64,000 nt of DNA, taken from Wuchereria bancrofti (taxonomy: Eukaryota > Nematoda > Chromadorea > Rhabditida > Onchocercidae). Position 1 is the first letter of the stretch. Each line of letters begins with the position of its first letter. The stretch covers positions 2,982,402-3,046,401 of the forward strand of contig SSBO01000007.1 of NCBI GenBank assembly GCA_005281725.1. The letters run 5' to 3'. Positions 36,401 through 48,853 of the stretch are shown piece by piece. The notes under the pieces are model-generated. The model was not told the DNA's origin, did not search any database, and worked only from the letters and a program-made list of their open reading frames with translations. The position numbers and the translations under genes are program-made.

Positions 36401-36900
36401 GAGTTAATCGATTCGACTTTGCGCGGTGCAATGGATCTGAATTACAATAATTATGTGTGTTCTACGCTTTGCAACAAAAATAATTCAATATCGGTCATTG
36501 ATGATATCAGTCATTTTACTTCCACATAGAAGCAGAAATAAAAGCAAAAACAGATTATTTTTTATCTCAACAATAAATCAATCCCACAAGTGACCTCTGC
36601 ACACAAGCATTCAAGCATGCACTGTACGTTTGAGTGGAAAAACATTTCATTCGATAAGGCACATGCTCCCAGTTTAATGACATTTACGAGTATGGAAAGA
36701 ATTTCAACTAGAATTTCCTGAACACCTGAATCAGTCTTAAAATCACCATGAACGAAGATTTTTATCAATCAATACATTGCATGTTTCAGTATCGCTAAAA
36801 TTTAATTTCTCAGCCAATATTTTTTTTTCTTTATTTTTGTCTTAAAAGATATAAGGTCATCTACTCTGTGGTAGTAAAGGATTTGTTAAAGATGAGAATA
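33456..36900. other. Spacer between cln-3 and pat-10
   Basis: No supported gene. The minus-strand frames at 33541-33741 and 36562-36768 lack domains. Structured bits: an inverted repeat CTAGTAAAAT (34051-34060) / ATTTTACTAG (34081-34090), and two to three loose ~20-bp tandem units around AATAAGAACTTGATTT (about 34605-34665). The cln-3 promoter should lie just above 33455. Confidence 0.45.
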
Positions 36901-37032
36901 GTATAGCCATGTAATTCATTGCTTTACACATTAGTGAGCAGTAGCAGTTGTCCCTAGCTACCTGTGGTGAGTTCTACTGCACCACCTTAAGATATCTCAG
37001 GGGCGTTGGGCGTTGCACGGATGGTTGAGCAG

Positions 37033-37086
37033 CAGCTGGAGAAGCTATAAACAAAGCTTCATCCCCTCCACAACTTCGAATTTTAG
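37033..37086 (+). promoter_or_regulatory. pat-10 core promoter: E-box, TATA box, leader acceptor
   Basis: An E-box CAGCTG (37033-37038, the type bound by MyoD/HLH-1) is followed by TATAAA (37046-37051). Then comes a T-rich acceptor AATTTTAG ending at 37086, 21 nt before the pat-10 ATG. The spacing from TATA box to ATG is about 60 bp. The arrangement suits a strongly expressed muscle gene; factor binding is inference. Confidence 0.6.
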
Positions 37087-37107
37087 TTTCAACATCGGCA
37101 GGCAATA

Positions 37108-39218
37108 ATGGTAAGTATCTTCTCAGCTTTTTTTTCTTTCTTTTTATCGTTTCCTATAATTATTTTTACATCTAAGTCCCAATAAAATGTTACACCGCAT
37201 TCATACGACATGCTGCATGTTGCATGCATTGCTTGAACCGTAATGCATATTGACTGATCGATTCCTGTAAGTTTCTTATCACCTATAATAGATTGAAATT
37301 TATTGACGAATGAAGTGCGCTAAGATCGAAATCAGTTAAATGTAATATTTTTTGGACATTTAATCTAAACATTAAATAAGTTTGGACGCAAAAAAATTTT
37401 CATTTTTCCGCCAATGAGGAAATTTACTTCGCTTTTAATCCTTCATTTACTTTCGTATTTAATGCTGAAAGATAAGATCGATTTTCGTTTGTTTGTTTCT
37501 GATTTAGTGATAAGTTTTCTGATAATTTTGAGTAACATCTGTACTTACCTTTTACCACTAATTATAAGCTAGAGTAAGGTACATTGACAATCAAAGCTTA
37601 ATTTACTTGACTTCCTTTGGATTTTGCATATTTGTTTTCCCTCTTTTTAAGTACTTTTTTCGAAATATTTTTAATTTTAAAATTAATTATGAAAATTCAA
37701 AAACAGTATTTTTGAAAGTTGGACAACCTCCATAGTTAACTAAGTCTGCTGCTTAAGACTATAGTAATGGAGCTTCGTACTTCTGAAATTTGCTCCTACT
37801 AAATATGAACTAAATGATTTAATAAGCTACCATGAAAAAACTATAAATAGTACCAAGGAAGACGCCATCACCTTCATATTCTTACTCACTGGTGTTATCT
37901 GTCAAATTTCTTGAATTTATTCGAGAAAAACTGTGTGCAATGCATTTGAAATAAGATAATTACAGGCGGAAGACATTGATGAGATTCTGGCTGAAATTGA
38001 TGGCTCACAAATTGAGGGTCTGTCTTTCTTTTTTGAATAAATTCCAGTCTTTCTTTGTACATACCATGATTTCAGTTCCTTATGAAAAGCAATATTGGCA
38101 CTGCACAACTTATGACCTGATTTGACATTATGTTATAGCCAGCCTAAATAATGTGCCTCAACAAGTATCATAATACTGAAAATTTCATAGTACAATTATA
38201 TTGATTTAAAATTTTATCGAAAATAATTTCTTAAATTCATTTCAGTTTACAATTGCTTGTTGAGGCAAAGTTTTCGGCTCATTTTTAGAATATCAAAAGT
38301 TCTTCGACATGTTTGATCGTGGTAAACAGGGCTACATCATGGCAACACAAATTGGCCAAATTATGCATGCGATGGAACAAGACTTTGATGAAAAGCAACT
38401 TCGAAAGTTGATTCGTAAATTTGACGCTGATGGATCCGGAAAACTGGAGTTTGATGAATTCTGTGCCCTCGTCTATACCGTTGCCAATACAGTCGATAAG
38501 GAGACATTGCAAAAGGAACTGAGAGAAGCTTTCCGACTTTTTGACAAAGAGGTTTTTTTACGTAAATGTTTTAATGTTTGGTTTCATGAATTTCAGTTTT
38601 TTTTTTTGTGAAGCTGAAACAATTGCTTGCTATTGTAAAAATTGTAAAAAAGGGAAATTTTAATCCTCTTAACGAAATGAAATGGTGACTGAGTTACACC
38701 ATCCAATGGAATCTTTTCTTCATGAAATGGTAGTGAATATCATTGATTATTTTCTAAATTTTATTAAATCTCCTAGTGAACAATCTGTCGATACTTTAGG
38801 GTAATGGTTATATATCTCGGCCAACCCTGAAAGCACTTCTGAAAGAAATAGCTGATGATCTGAGCGACGAACAGCTAGAAGCCGCTGTAGACGAAATAGA
38901 CGAGGATGGTTCTGGAAAGATTGAATTTGAAGGTACGGAGAAAGGGGGAGGGAGGAGAAGAGATCAAGATATAGAACTGAATGAATTTCTGTCAGTTCTT
39001 ATTGAGCTGAAATATGGATTTCACAATTAAAAAAAAAATTAACTATCAGTTCCATAACTGATAATTTAAACTAATTTAAGAAATGTCCTTATGACCATTT
39101 TAATTTTTCACTTCAAAATCCGTCTTACCTCAAAATTCCATAAACTTCACAGAATTTCGCATTATTTAAAAAATCTTTTGCAGAATTCTGGGAATTAATG
39201 GCCGGTGATGCTGACTGA
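37108..39218 (+). CDS. pat-10: Troponin C, body-wall muscle type
   Basis: The calcium sensor of the thin filament, in complex with troponin I, troponin T and tropomyosin; in C. elegans loss of PAT-10 paralyses embryos. Five exons: 37108-37110 (the ATG alone), 37966-38017, 38289-38551, 38800-38932, 39184-39218; 161 aa, the usual length. Four EF-hands: loops II (DADGSGKLEFDE) and IV (DEDGSGKIEFEE) keep all calcium ligands. Loop I (DRGKQGYIMATQ) and loop III (DKEGNGYISRPT) lack the 12th-position acid, so only II and IV should bind calcium, as known for invertebrate troponin C. The sequence is almost identical to the C. elegans protein as I remember it. The first exon contributes only the start codon, followed by an 855-bp intron. 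AATAAA is at 39352-39357. It converges with the receptor gene only ~310 bp away. Confidence 0.99.
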
Positions 39219-39351
39219 GCAATAACAGTTGACAATTTTTAACCTTTCTTTTTGAATTTTGATTACTGGTACGAAAATCGGCCTGTATTTATGGTTTGTT
39301 GTACGATGCTATATGTATTATCAATATTAGAGAAACATTTTTAAGATATGA

Positions 39352-39357
39352 AATAAA
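39352..39357 (+). terminator. pat-10 poly(A) signal
   Basis: AATAAA 134 bp after the pat-10 stop codon, the first in the 3' flank. Confidence 0.7.
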
Positions 39358-39528
39358 TATTATTTAAATATAATTTAATAAACGATCGACTATGTGAGCT
39401 ACACATTTTTTTTTTTTCAAATTGTTAATACTGAACTGTTACATAAAGTGTAACAAATTTTTTTGAATTTTATGCAAGGAAAGAACAGATAGAACAATCA
39501 AGATGATCTTCTTGAGCATAATTTATGA

Positions 39529-42500
39529 TTACACGTTCCAATCAAAATTTTCATCGAGAAAATCATCAGATGAACGATACCTAATTGGTATAATGACAAG
39601 TAAAATAACAGTTATTATCAATGTACATATGAGAAATACCCAAAATAGTAAACGATCGATTACGTGAGCTACTTGTCGCCATTCACTTGTCAACATCTGA
39701 TATAATTCGTTCGTTTCCTGACGTTTCAAAAATGTCTGCAATATGCTTCATGGTTTGTATAATTCAAGAAATTGTATGAGAAATTATAGTCACAAGAAGT
39801 GGTACTTAATATCATTAAATTATTCATTATTTTTTAAATTGGTAATACTAGACCGATGGTAGCACCTTTTTCTGAATTTCATGCAAGTTTCAAAGTTATA
39901 TGTTTACAAATAAGTATTAACCATTATTTTGATAATAAACTTCTCAACTATAACTGTTTGAGTATAGAATAACCTGCAATAACATATGAAGACGAACTTG
40001 TAAATCGATGCTTCGCTTCGTTCTACGTGCTGTTAAATGTTTGTCAATGTTGACGAATTCGGTCTCTTTCAACCGAACTAATTGATCTTCGAGTTTATTA
40101 CGTAATTTCAAGTCTTAAGTAATTAGTCATTTTTCTATTATTATAATTATATGAGAAAAACCAACAAATCAAAATGTAGTTGCACAACAATATTTGTATT
40201 TTGTAGTAAAATTAATCGATTTGAAGTCAAAGAATAAGTAAGCAGAGAGCAATAAAATAACTGACCAATGATCTTTCGTGAGCATATTCTGCCTTGTTGA
40301 CCATTCAACACAAACAAACCATCTCTGTTGCTTAATCGATGTTGTATATGCATTTTAAGGAAATATCGTAGTTTTTGCAATACAAGCACACGAACCCATT
40401 CTGGTATGGGACGGTCAAATGGACCACGATGATGAAAATTCAATACCTGAACAAATAAACAAGTATTTTCAGAGGAAGAGCATCATCAGGCCAACATGAA
40501 TATATGAAAATTGAAATAATTAATCGAAATCCTGGGTGAATTCTACGCTTTCAGTTTAAAGATAATCTCATAACTCTATTATTGTATTTTTGCAAATCCT
40601 TTCAATTCTATTCTGAAATTGAAATTTCACATATAATAGAATGTTATATGTCTTACCATCACAGTCATAATGACAGATATACTAGTTAGAAGCATAATAA
40701 TAGTCAAATAAATTCCAATTAAAGGTATTGAATCACTTGTTTCCGGCATTTTCTCTGCTACAGCTAGCACAGAGACCTAAAATTCAAGCAAAAACAGCAA
40801 AATCCGATCAAAAATGTGCCTGTAAAATAACAAAATGGAATTACTGGTGCTATTGTACAATGTTTCTCTTACAGACCATAAATTTTTTGGCTAAAAGAAG
40901 TGTCTTTTCTTGATTTCATCTGATTCATTTATTGAAGACTGAAGCAAAAATTTGAAATCTCAAAATTTACGCGATCCATTTTTACTAAAAAAAGATATGA
41001 TTTTGGATCATTTGAATGAGTGTCATTTTTAGGCATTTCATCTCTACGCATTTACCGAGAATGCAAGAAGAACTGTAATTCCCAATGCGATTTTCTCGTT
41101 GGAATCGGGCGGCAAAACAAATACTGAAAAGAATTCTATAACAGTCCTTTCTGCCTTAATTGCGAAATGATTTGATATGTAAAGCATTTATTTGAGAAAC
41201 GAGCATTTTATACTCTATCAGTTCAGGTCGAAATTTAAATTATGAATTTAGCTTTTATCAGTTGAATTCTGACTTTCTCCCTTAATCTTGATAGCTTAAT
41301 AGCAACAGATAGTACCACTGATAGCATTAGTCCCATTCGTTCTTTCTTATTTAACACGTCATCATGATATCAAATGTGTGGAACTGATTTACTATGTCGT
41401 TCAATTCTGTGATATCACTTCTATTTGGATTTAAAATCTGGTTAATGGTCATGGTTTATTGACTTAAATTGGAGTTTTGTGGATTTAAATTTGAATTTAT
41501 GATCCCAAATTGAAGTAGTAAAGTTTGATTCTAATTCTGAAATAATGGATTACCAAGAAGTGTTAAAACGGACATCATTAAGCATGGGAATACAACATTG
41601 TACAAGTAATAAAGCGTCTGAAAGGAATTTTTATTACATTTTTGGAAATTTTCAGTATTTCAAAGTTTGATCAAACTAATCTAAATCCTTGAAGAGTTTC
41701 GAGATGTTCAAATTATGAACCTTGAAATACGAGTTTTCTTAAAAATTGTTAGCTTTATTGAATCATATAAAGCATTCATAGGAAATGCTAAATCAGTTTT
41801 TCAAAAAAAGTCAATTTTTTGTTGACTAAATTGAATCTATGATTTTAAGAAAGGTTTTTTATAATTGCCTGCTGACAGATTGACTTTGGAAACTGCGCAG
41901 GCACAAACGGCACCTATGTTTCCGCAACTGTTCTTCAGCTATCACTTCTAAACTAATTTATTAAAGGAGTGCAAATCAGGAAAAAACATATGTTTCTTAT
42001 GAACATAACGAATAACCTTCCGTCTGATATGAATGTAAAATGTAACATCTGGATACGGTTCCAGGCAACATGTATACTTAACAACTCGACGTTTCTGGAA
42101 TACCCTCACCAGATCAAACTCTCCCGACTCCACATAGTTACTTAAATCAACATTTACACTGCGATTTGTGATATCGACTTGGAGACCTGAATAGACCTTT
42201 TTTTATGAATCTGACGAGTTATTTATAAAGCATATTACTACTAATTCTACTACCTGTGAAATCCATAAATTGTTGGACAGCAAAATGACAATAATATTTT
42301 TGTCTAAGTACAAGAAGCCAACATTGAAGTCAGAGATTTTGAAAGTAGAGAATTTGAAACTTTTATATACCGTGATAAGTCCACGAGCCGAATTTAATTG
42401 CGCAGTGCTGACTGTCGAATGGAAAATAAGTGACATCAGTTTTACAAGTACTACGAAGCTGTGTTGGCGGAGGCCAGAAGACTGTGCCATCGTAAAATAA

Positions 42501-43556
42501 TATTGCACGCGAGTGCATAGAGCCAATTGCATAATCGTCCGCGCTGAAATACGTGACTGATAAGAAAAAGTAAGTAAAACTCAAAAGTTCTGAAATCACT
42601 TGATTTTTCGTATTTAAAGTTTGCCGTTTTCAAGAATGACTAAGCGTTGAAAATATCATCCATTCTTGATTCTTTTCTGATTATGATAGAATGATAGCTA
42701 ATGCAAACTTGCTTGTTATAAAGGACAATATCAGGTAGCCATATCAGGTCGCACGGTACCCGAACGGATTTAATTCCACCAAATTTCTTCGGATCCCAAA
42801 CCAATAATTCATCTTTCCATTCCTATAATTCTTAAAACATCCTTGTTTTAACTGAAATTCTCCAAAATTTGAAAAGTTTTATTAACGAACGTGGGATTAT
42901 TTTTGATAACAAGAAATGAACTAACTTGATCTAGCCAGACGTTTATTGTTAGCACTTGATTTTTCTCATCCTGAAAGCACGAGAATGAATCTTTAAACCC
43001 TGATGTAACTAAATGATCTATAATAATTAAATCATGTTAGCACATCTCACTTTGTGATTGACATTGATTTCATATATTTCATGAAATATATAGAACATAT
43101 ATCAAATATGGATTGATTTTTAGGCTAAGGAACATTGTCAGAAGCTATTCGTCATGTTAAGTCTCCTCTCCTCTCCTCTCCTCTCCTCCCTCTTCTAATT
43201 TGTTATTCATTCTAACGCATTAAAAGATTTTCCTTTATTCTTGAAGCATTGAATGGTACATTCAAGAGAGTCACCGATAATTTCTCAGTAATTGCAACTG
43301 TCTACCTCAGAAAGGCAGGTGACTACCGTTCCTCTTTGATCACCTTTGCTTGGGTAAATGAAGAATAAAAGAAATAGAAATGGAACCATATCGAAAATAT
43401 TGGTCATCGTCATGCCCATCCTTACCACCACTGTATTAGAAGCATTTCTCACAGGCCTTACTGCTTTCTCGTACTGTCCAAATAGATGACGTAAGAGACG
43501 TTGCTCATCGGTAATTTGATTGCCGTCATTGTCATCACGTATTTCTTTTCCTCCTA
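39529..43556 (-). CDS. Nicotinic acetylcholine receptor alpha-type subunit (5' partial)
   Basis: A subunit of a pentameric cation channel at cholinergic synapses. Eleven exons (minus): 43556-43387, 42970-42926, 42822-42713, 42543-42371, 42186-42017, 41617-41554, 41123-41056, 40776-40657, 40446-40266, 40113-39974, 39735-39529; about 481 aa without the N-terminus. Extracellular domain: RPVRNASNTVVVRMG, NVWLDQEWKDELLVW, IWLPDIVLYNNADDYAI and the Cys-loop (CKTDVTYFPFDSQHC). The vicinal cysteines in KYTCCLEPYPDVTF mark an alpha subunit. M1 runs from YYLYNVVFPCLMMSVL, M2 from NEKIALGITVLLAFSVSVLAVAE, M3 from IPLIGIYLTIIMLL, then a short cytoplasmic loop, and M4 RLLFWVFLICTLIITVILLVII. The signal-peptide exon was not found. 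Intron 3 has a GC donor. I cannot assign the C. elegans orthologue; the FHHRGPF after M3 is distinctive. Confidence 0.95.
43162..43189. repeat. TCTCC pentanucleotide microsatellite
   Basis: Five TCTCC units plus a partial one, polypyrimidine on the plus strand, in the first known intron of the receptor gene. A 20-bp palindrome (ATATATTTCA and its complement, 43072-43091) lies in the same intron. Confidence 0.9.
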
Positions 43557-46500
43557 CTACACTTCAAACAGTGGAAGAATTTGAGTAGATTTGAATATTG
43601 CTTTAAAATTCAAATTTACACAATACAAAATCAGACTAGCACCTAAATTAGAAAAATAAGCAGAAATGAACAGCCTGCAATTCGGGAGGTTCCGGAAACA
43701 AGCCTTCAAATAAAGAATTTTGAAAGTATAAGCTGTGAGAGCCTTGTTCCCAATCAGACTGTACAACAAATCTATATTATAATTTCTTTTGAAGTTTACA
43801 GCGCCTGTAAAAGGGGGAGCAAGCCTGTAGTCTCATTGCTATAACAATGTCAAAATCTGTCTTTTCTCGTTAGCAATTTCAAAAAAAACACTAATTAATA
43901 TTTTGAAATTTTTGACTTCAATGTTACTAGGATGTGATTAAATCATGCAAAATTACCTGTGTTAGCAATGCAAGCAGTGATTAAAAAAATGAGATACATA
44001 ATCTATGATATTACGTCGGTTAGCATATGAAGCAAGTGAAGATATCAGTTTGCATAACAAAGTCGAATTTCACGAGATTCAGTGATCTATAGAAAATTCT
44101 AATGATTTTTCAGTTACCAGATTTTATTTTGTAACAATGATTTCGAATTTTGGACAGAAAGTTAGAACAAAAGAAAAATGGAATTTATATGAGATCCTTC
44201 ATATTTCTGTTATCATAAAAAAGTTGAAATCCTGAAACATGGAATGAAGTTTTTAATGTACGAATCCTGAACAGTTATTAGAGTCTGATTTTTCAGCCAT
44301 ATATTGATTGGTGAAGATTTGAAAGACTGAAACTAGCAGTAATATGGATGACCAACTATTCCATATTATTACCATTGCCACTAGTTTTAACCTTGCAGAT
44401 CACAATCTGTTAATACATCATCTGAAATTTTAAGATTGTTTCAAGACTTTCTATTCTTAAATTTTGGATTGAACGCTAATACACTAAAACTTCTGCTTGA
44501 GATAGTGCCGGCAATAGGTGTGATAGGGTCAATAGTAGTAGGATTAAATTACTAACTGTGACGAATAAAGTATCATTCCCGCTGGATTCAAAGTTATTCA
44601 ATGGTTTTAAGTATTCAAATTTTTATATAGCCGGAAAATTCCCAAAAACTTACTTTGACAAACTGAGCTATTTTTGTGAAGGAAATTGAAAAATAATGGA
44701 AAAATGTCGAAGACACGAAAAATGTCGAGGATTAGTTGCCTATTTTAAGCTATCCATTTAAATTATTTTTTTGACCAGAATGTAAAGACGAAAAAATCAT
44801 TTTTGGACAGAGCTTCTGAAAAATTGGGACATAGCGAAGACAAATAGGTACAAAGGAATGGAAGAGGGAAGAAGAAATTGGTGAAGGCCCTGAAAAATTG
44901 ATTGGACACAAACTGACATGCACAATAACAAAGATTTGTTAAATTAGACATGGGATGAAGCAAAACAAAGTTATTTCGTTCAACTATTGGTTCAACAAAT
45001 TAGAAGAACAATCGATATGGTCAGTGTCGTGTTGACGTGTGACTGTCATTAAAATTAGCAATTCGGCCTAACTTAAAGCCATAAATTTTCCAAGCTAACT
45101 GATAAAGCCAAAATTTCATGAAATTGAAACAGCACATTGGTGTTCGTCTAGCTGCAGACTAAGTGGTCTGAGGGTCATTGTGCTCGAAGTTATAAATGAA
45201 CAAGTTGTAAGTGCCTTACGTCAGAATATAGGCATAAGAAAAGGCAATTACAGTACTGAACAAGCAGTGAGTCGCAAATTATCAAATCTCTGCTTTTTTG
45301 TGATTTATTCATAAGGTTAAATTCCATCTTGGATAATTTTGTGCCGATTGCAAAAATTGTCACATTTAATTCAATGGGCTTTCAGCAATTTCGGGATGTA
45401 TACTTAAAAAACTCAATACAATTTTTTTTTTTTTGCTTTTGGATTTTTGATTTTTCTATGTCAAAAAAAAACTGAGAAATTTCATACAATGTAAAAATTT
45501 TGATGCAAATATATAGTAATGTATAACAGTTTTAAAACATGAATGCAAATTCATTTCAGGTTGACCTTTAATTTCTAAACTTCAATTTCGATGGGATCGC
45601 GTTGAAATCTCACTTATTTTTTTTTAATAATTTCTTTTATTTTCGCTACTTTTATTTTCGTGAATTTTGTCTAATATTAATAAGGGATAAAAGTAAATCT
45701 TTTTATGAGAAAAAATTGGGATTTCTATTATAACTCTTCTTAATAAGAAAAGATAAAAAATTCAGAAAAGATAGAAAATTCGAAAATCCAAAAACAAAAA
45801 AAAATTTTATTGGGTTTTCTAAGTTTTTAATTCGAAAAACTTTTTGAAAAACTTCTTTTTTGTAATCTTCAAGATTAACTATAACAAATATCTTCAAGAA
45901 TCATGATGCAGAGGAGTCCATGCTAAGTAATGAAATCATTTTTGCCATTAAAATATTTTTCTAATTACGAAGAATTGTAATAGAAATTATTCGAGTCTAA
46001 AAAAGAAAGAAAAGTATGTGAAAGTGTGTTTTTGTTTTGTTTTAAAAACTTTAAATTATTCAAAGACTTGAAAAAAGTGTCGTTAAGTCATCAATATAAA
46101 CATGAAATATGCGATTACAAAACGTAATATTGTTGACTGATAAGTAGCAAGTTCTGCTAAACACAAATATTTTTTTCATTTGTGCCTTTTTTCAGACCTA
46201 TAAGCTTTCTTTTTAAGGTCATTGTGTGGTCTGAGAGGTGTGGCAGCCGTTGTCGTTAATTTGTTCTGCAAAAGGAAGATCGATAGTTCGAATGAATCCA
46301 TATCGTAACACAAAGTTCAACCAACACTCAGACACTCTTCAAGAAAACATTTATATCACTTTGAACTCCTTTTCATCTGTTCCGAAGTAACAAGATGGCT
46401 GGCGCCTACGTTACACTAATAAATAGCACATCTTTAGCTTAACTCATCCAAAAATTAAAATGTTTAATGCAAATTTCTTTAATTTTCTAGAATTTCTGAT

Positions 46501-48496
46501 ATTAACCCGACCAATCTGTTTTACTGCTAGTAGCTGCTCTTTTCACTTTCTTATGTACTTTTCATTAGCAGATATTTTGCTGAAGTTATTGAGCAGTGAG
46601 GTCAAAATTTTTTAACACTTTTAATATTGACGTAAAAATTTTTTATGAGAAAATATTTAAAGATAATCCTGATGGAATTTATCGACCAGATTCCAACTTT
46701 TGAATCTCAAATTTTATTAGTATTTCCATATCCATTTTTAAGGCTCTTCAATACTTAAAGATCTCGTCAGACTTCAACTTTCAGTTAGTTTAATTTTGCT
46801 TTTGGGATTTCAAGATTTTGACAATAACTAATGAATTAGACAGATACAACAAATTTTGACCAATCATTTATGGAAATTCTAGAGTTACAAAACAATTTTA
46901 TGTAGTAATCTGTAAGAAAGCACTAATTGTTTGCATTTTCATATGGAAAAGAAGGAGCAATCTTTGTTTACATTCAAAAGCCTCTAGCGAAGTCTAAGTC
47001 TTTCTAAAATATGTAAAGTTTGTTTTTTAATTTTTTTCAAATGAGAGTAGCTTTGCTTACCTCAAGTGAAAAATTAAAAATAAAATGGAGAGCCAAACAC
47101 GAGCGAAATCTAGTGCGTGAAAAATATATTCTGATAACATCAATGAATTTTAATGGCTATTTTTCTTGAAGTTTATAGATCAACAAGCTTTTTTCCCGAA
47201 GTTCCTACATCTTCGGTCGAAGTTTTTGCTCGAAGTAAATGTTCAATTCTCCTTGTTAAAGGAAAAATGCTGAATTCCAGTTTTCTATAACAAGAGATTT
47301 TATTTCAAAAAATTGGAACTCGATTATTACTTACTTTTAGTAGAGAAATAGTATTCTATTCATCCTCATATCAGGTGTGAGTGATATAAAAAATGATAAT
47401 TATGTCATCAATTTCAATTTACCTCCTAATGCTGCTTTTTTTCCAAAACAGAAACTTGGTTTAGCGGTAGGACTGAGTGTAATATAATTTGAAGAGAAAG
47501 TTGCAGGAAGTTGTTGAAGCTTGAACTTATGATATTAAAACAGTGACCGACCACTACTGAGTTACTTTCAATTGATATTCATGAGAGAAAGGTAATTATT
47601 CTGTATCGGACAATAAATATAAAAAAGTAACGCATTAATCCCTGTTATTATCATACATTTATTTGAACTAAAATACAAATTGGTGATAAAACTTTCAATC
47701 TTTCGGTATTGTCGTTTTGTCAGTCAGTTATCAAAGAATTGTCGCACCTTTACTTTTAAATTTTTGAATAAATGTCATTAAAGAAAAAGCTTTATTGAAG
47801 TTCTGTCAATAGTAGATGCAATTAGTACGCTCCTATTATTCTTTCGACTTTAACCTTTCTTTTAAAAATGGCGAAAAATTAATTAATTAACAAATATGTT
47901 ATTTTAACAAGAAAATAACTCAGATTTCACAACAAACGGAAAATGTAAAGGATCTATGTAAAAATGATTTACTTTATTTATGTATAGTAATCAAATTTTT
48001 AGAAGAAACATTTCCATTTTGAAGATGATTTAAACATAATTTTTGAGGATAGATGATTGAAGAATAAGGTTTGAATCTGAGACTAATGCTCAGGTATTTT
48101 CTAATTGGAAATTCAATGAAAAAATTTCTATTAATGAGGAGTACTTTAATTAATTAGATAAAACCTGAAAACTCCATTGAATATAATATTAAGAGAAAGA
48201 CATGCAAACTCGAGTGGTTCGAGTATAAGGAGCGAATAAATTTTAAATTTTAATAAATGAGATCTATCAAGAAATTGCAAAATTCAGCAACTAACTTTCT
48301 ACCCTAACGAGTCTTTTAACGACATTGAAAATCATACAGTTTTCAATTCTTCAATTTCAGTTAATACCTATATGCTGTCTTCTAGGCTTGTTATTTCAAC
48401 CGAAGTGATAATTAATTGCGGTATCACTATTTAGTACTTGAAGTTAAAGTTTAGTTGTCGTCGTCATCGATAATCAGTCATTTCATAGTCCTGCAG

Positions 48497-48574
48497 AAAA
48501 AAAAGGATATCCTGATCGTTTGCTTTCTGGAAATACAGCAAAGAAAGATTCTGATAAAATATCAAGAATAAAAG
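48497..48574 (+). other. Orphan plus-strand exon-like segment
   Basis: It is bounded by the acceptor AGTCCTGCAG and a strong donor AAAG|GTAAGTT. One frame is open throughout (26 codons, KKGYPDRLLSGNTAKKDSDK and ISRIK) with a protein-like composition. No neighbouring exon was found on the plus strand. Confidence 0.22.
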
Positions 48575-48819
48575 GTAAGTTATTTGAATATTTTTCTACA
48601 TCCTGAGTAACAGCATTAATTATGAATTGCTTCAAGGTTTCTTTTTTACTGAACTCTTTTAAGTAAACAGTTGCAATTTATCACAAGCTTATGAATCCGA
48701 AATTCATTCGACATTATTCACTGTTGCATTTCATTTTATTAAACTGTTTTCAACATAAATCACAGTGCGCGCTTCAAAGAAATTTGTCGATCCCGTTAGA
48801 TGCGTTTGAATAATTAAAT

Positions 48820-48853
48820 GAAAATTCAGTGTTTAAATAAACACTGAATTTTC
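48820..48853. repeat. 34-bp palindrome
   Basis: Perfect 16-bp arms GAAAATTCAGTGTTTA and TAAACACTGAATTTTC are separated by AA. It lies in non-coding DNA upstream of the receptor gene. Confidence 0.94.

Noticed and set aside
36562..36768. Minus-strand 68-codon frame upstream of pat-10
   Set aside because: Protein-like composition but no ATG-proximal acceptor, partner exon or family; not enough to call a gene.
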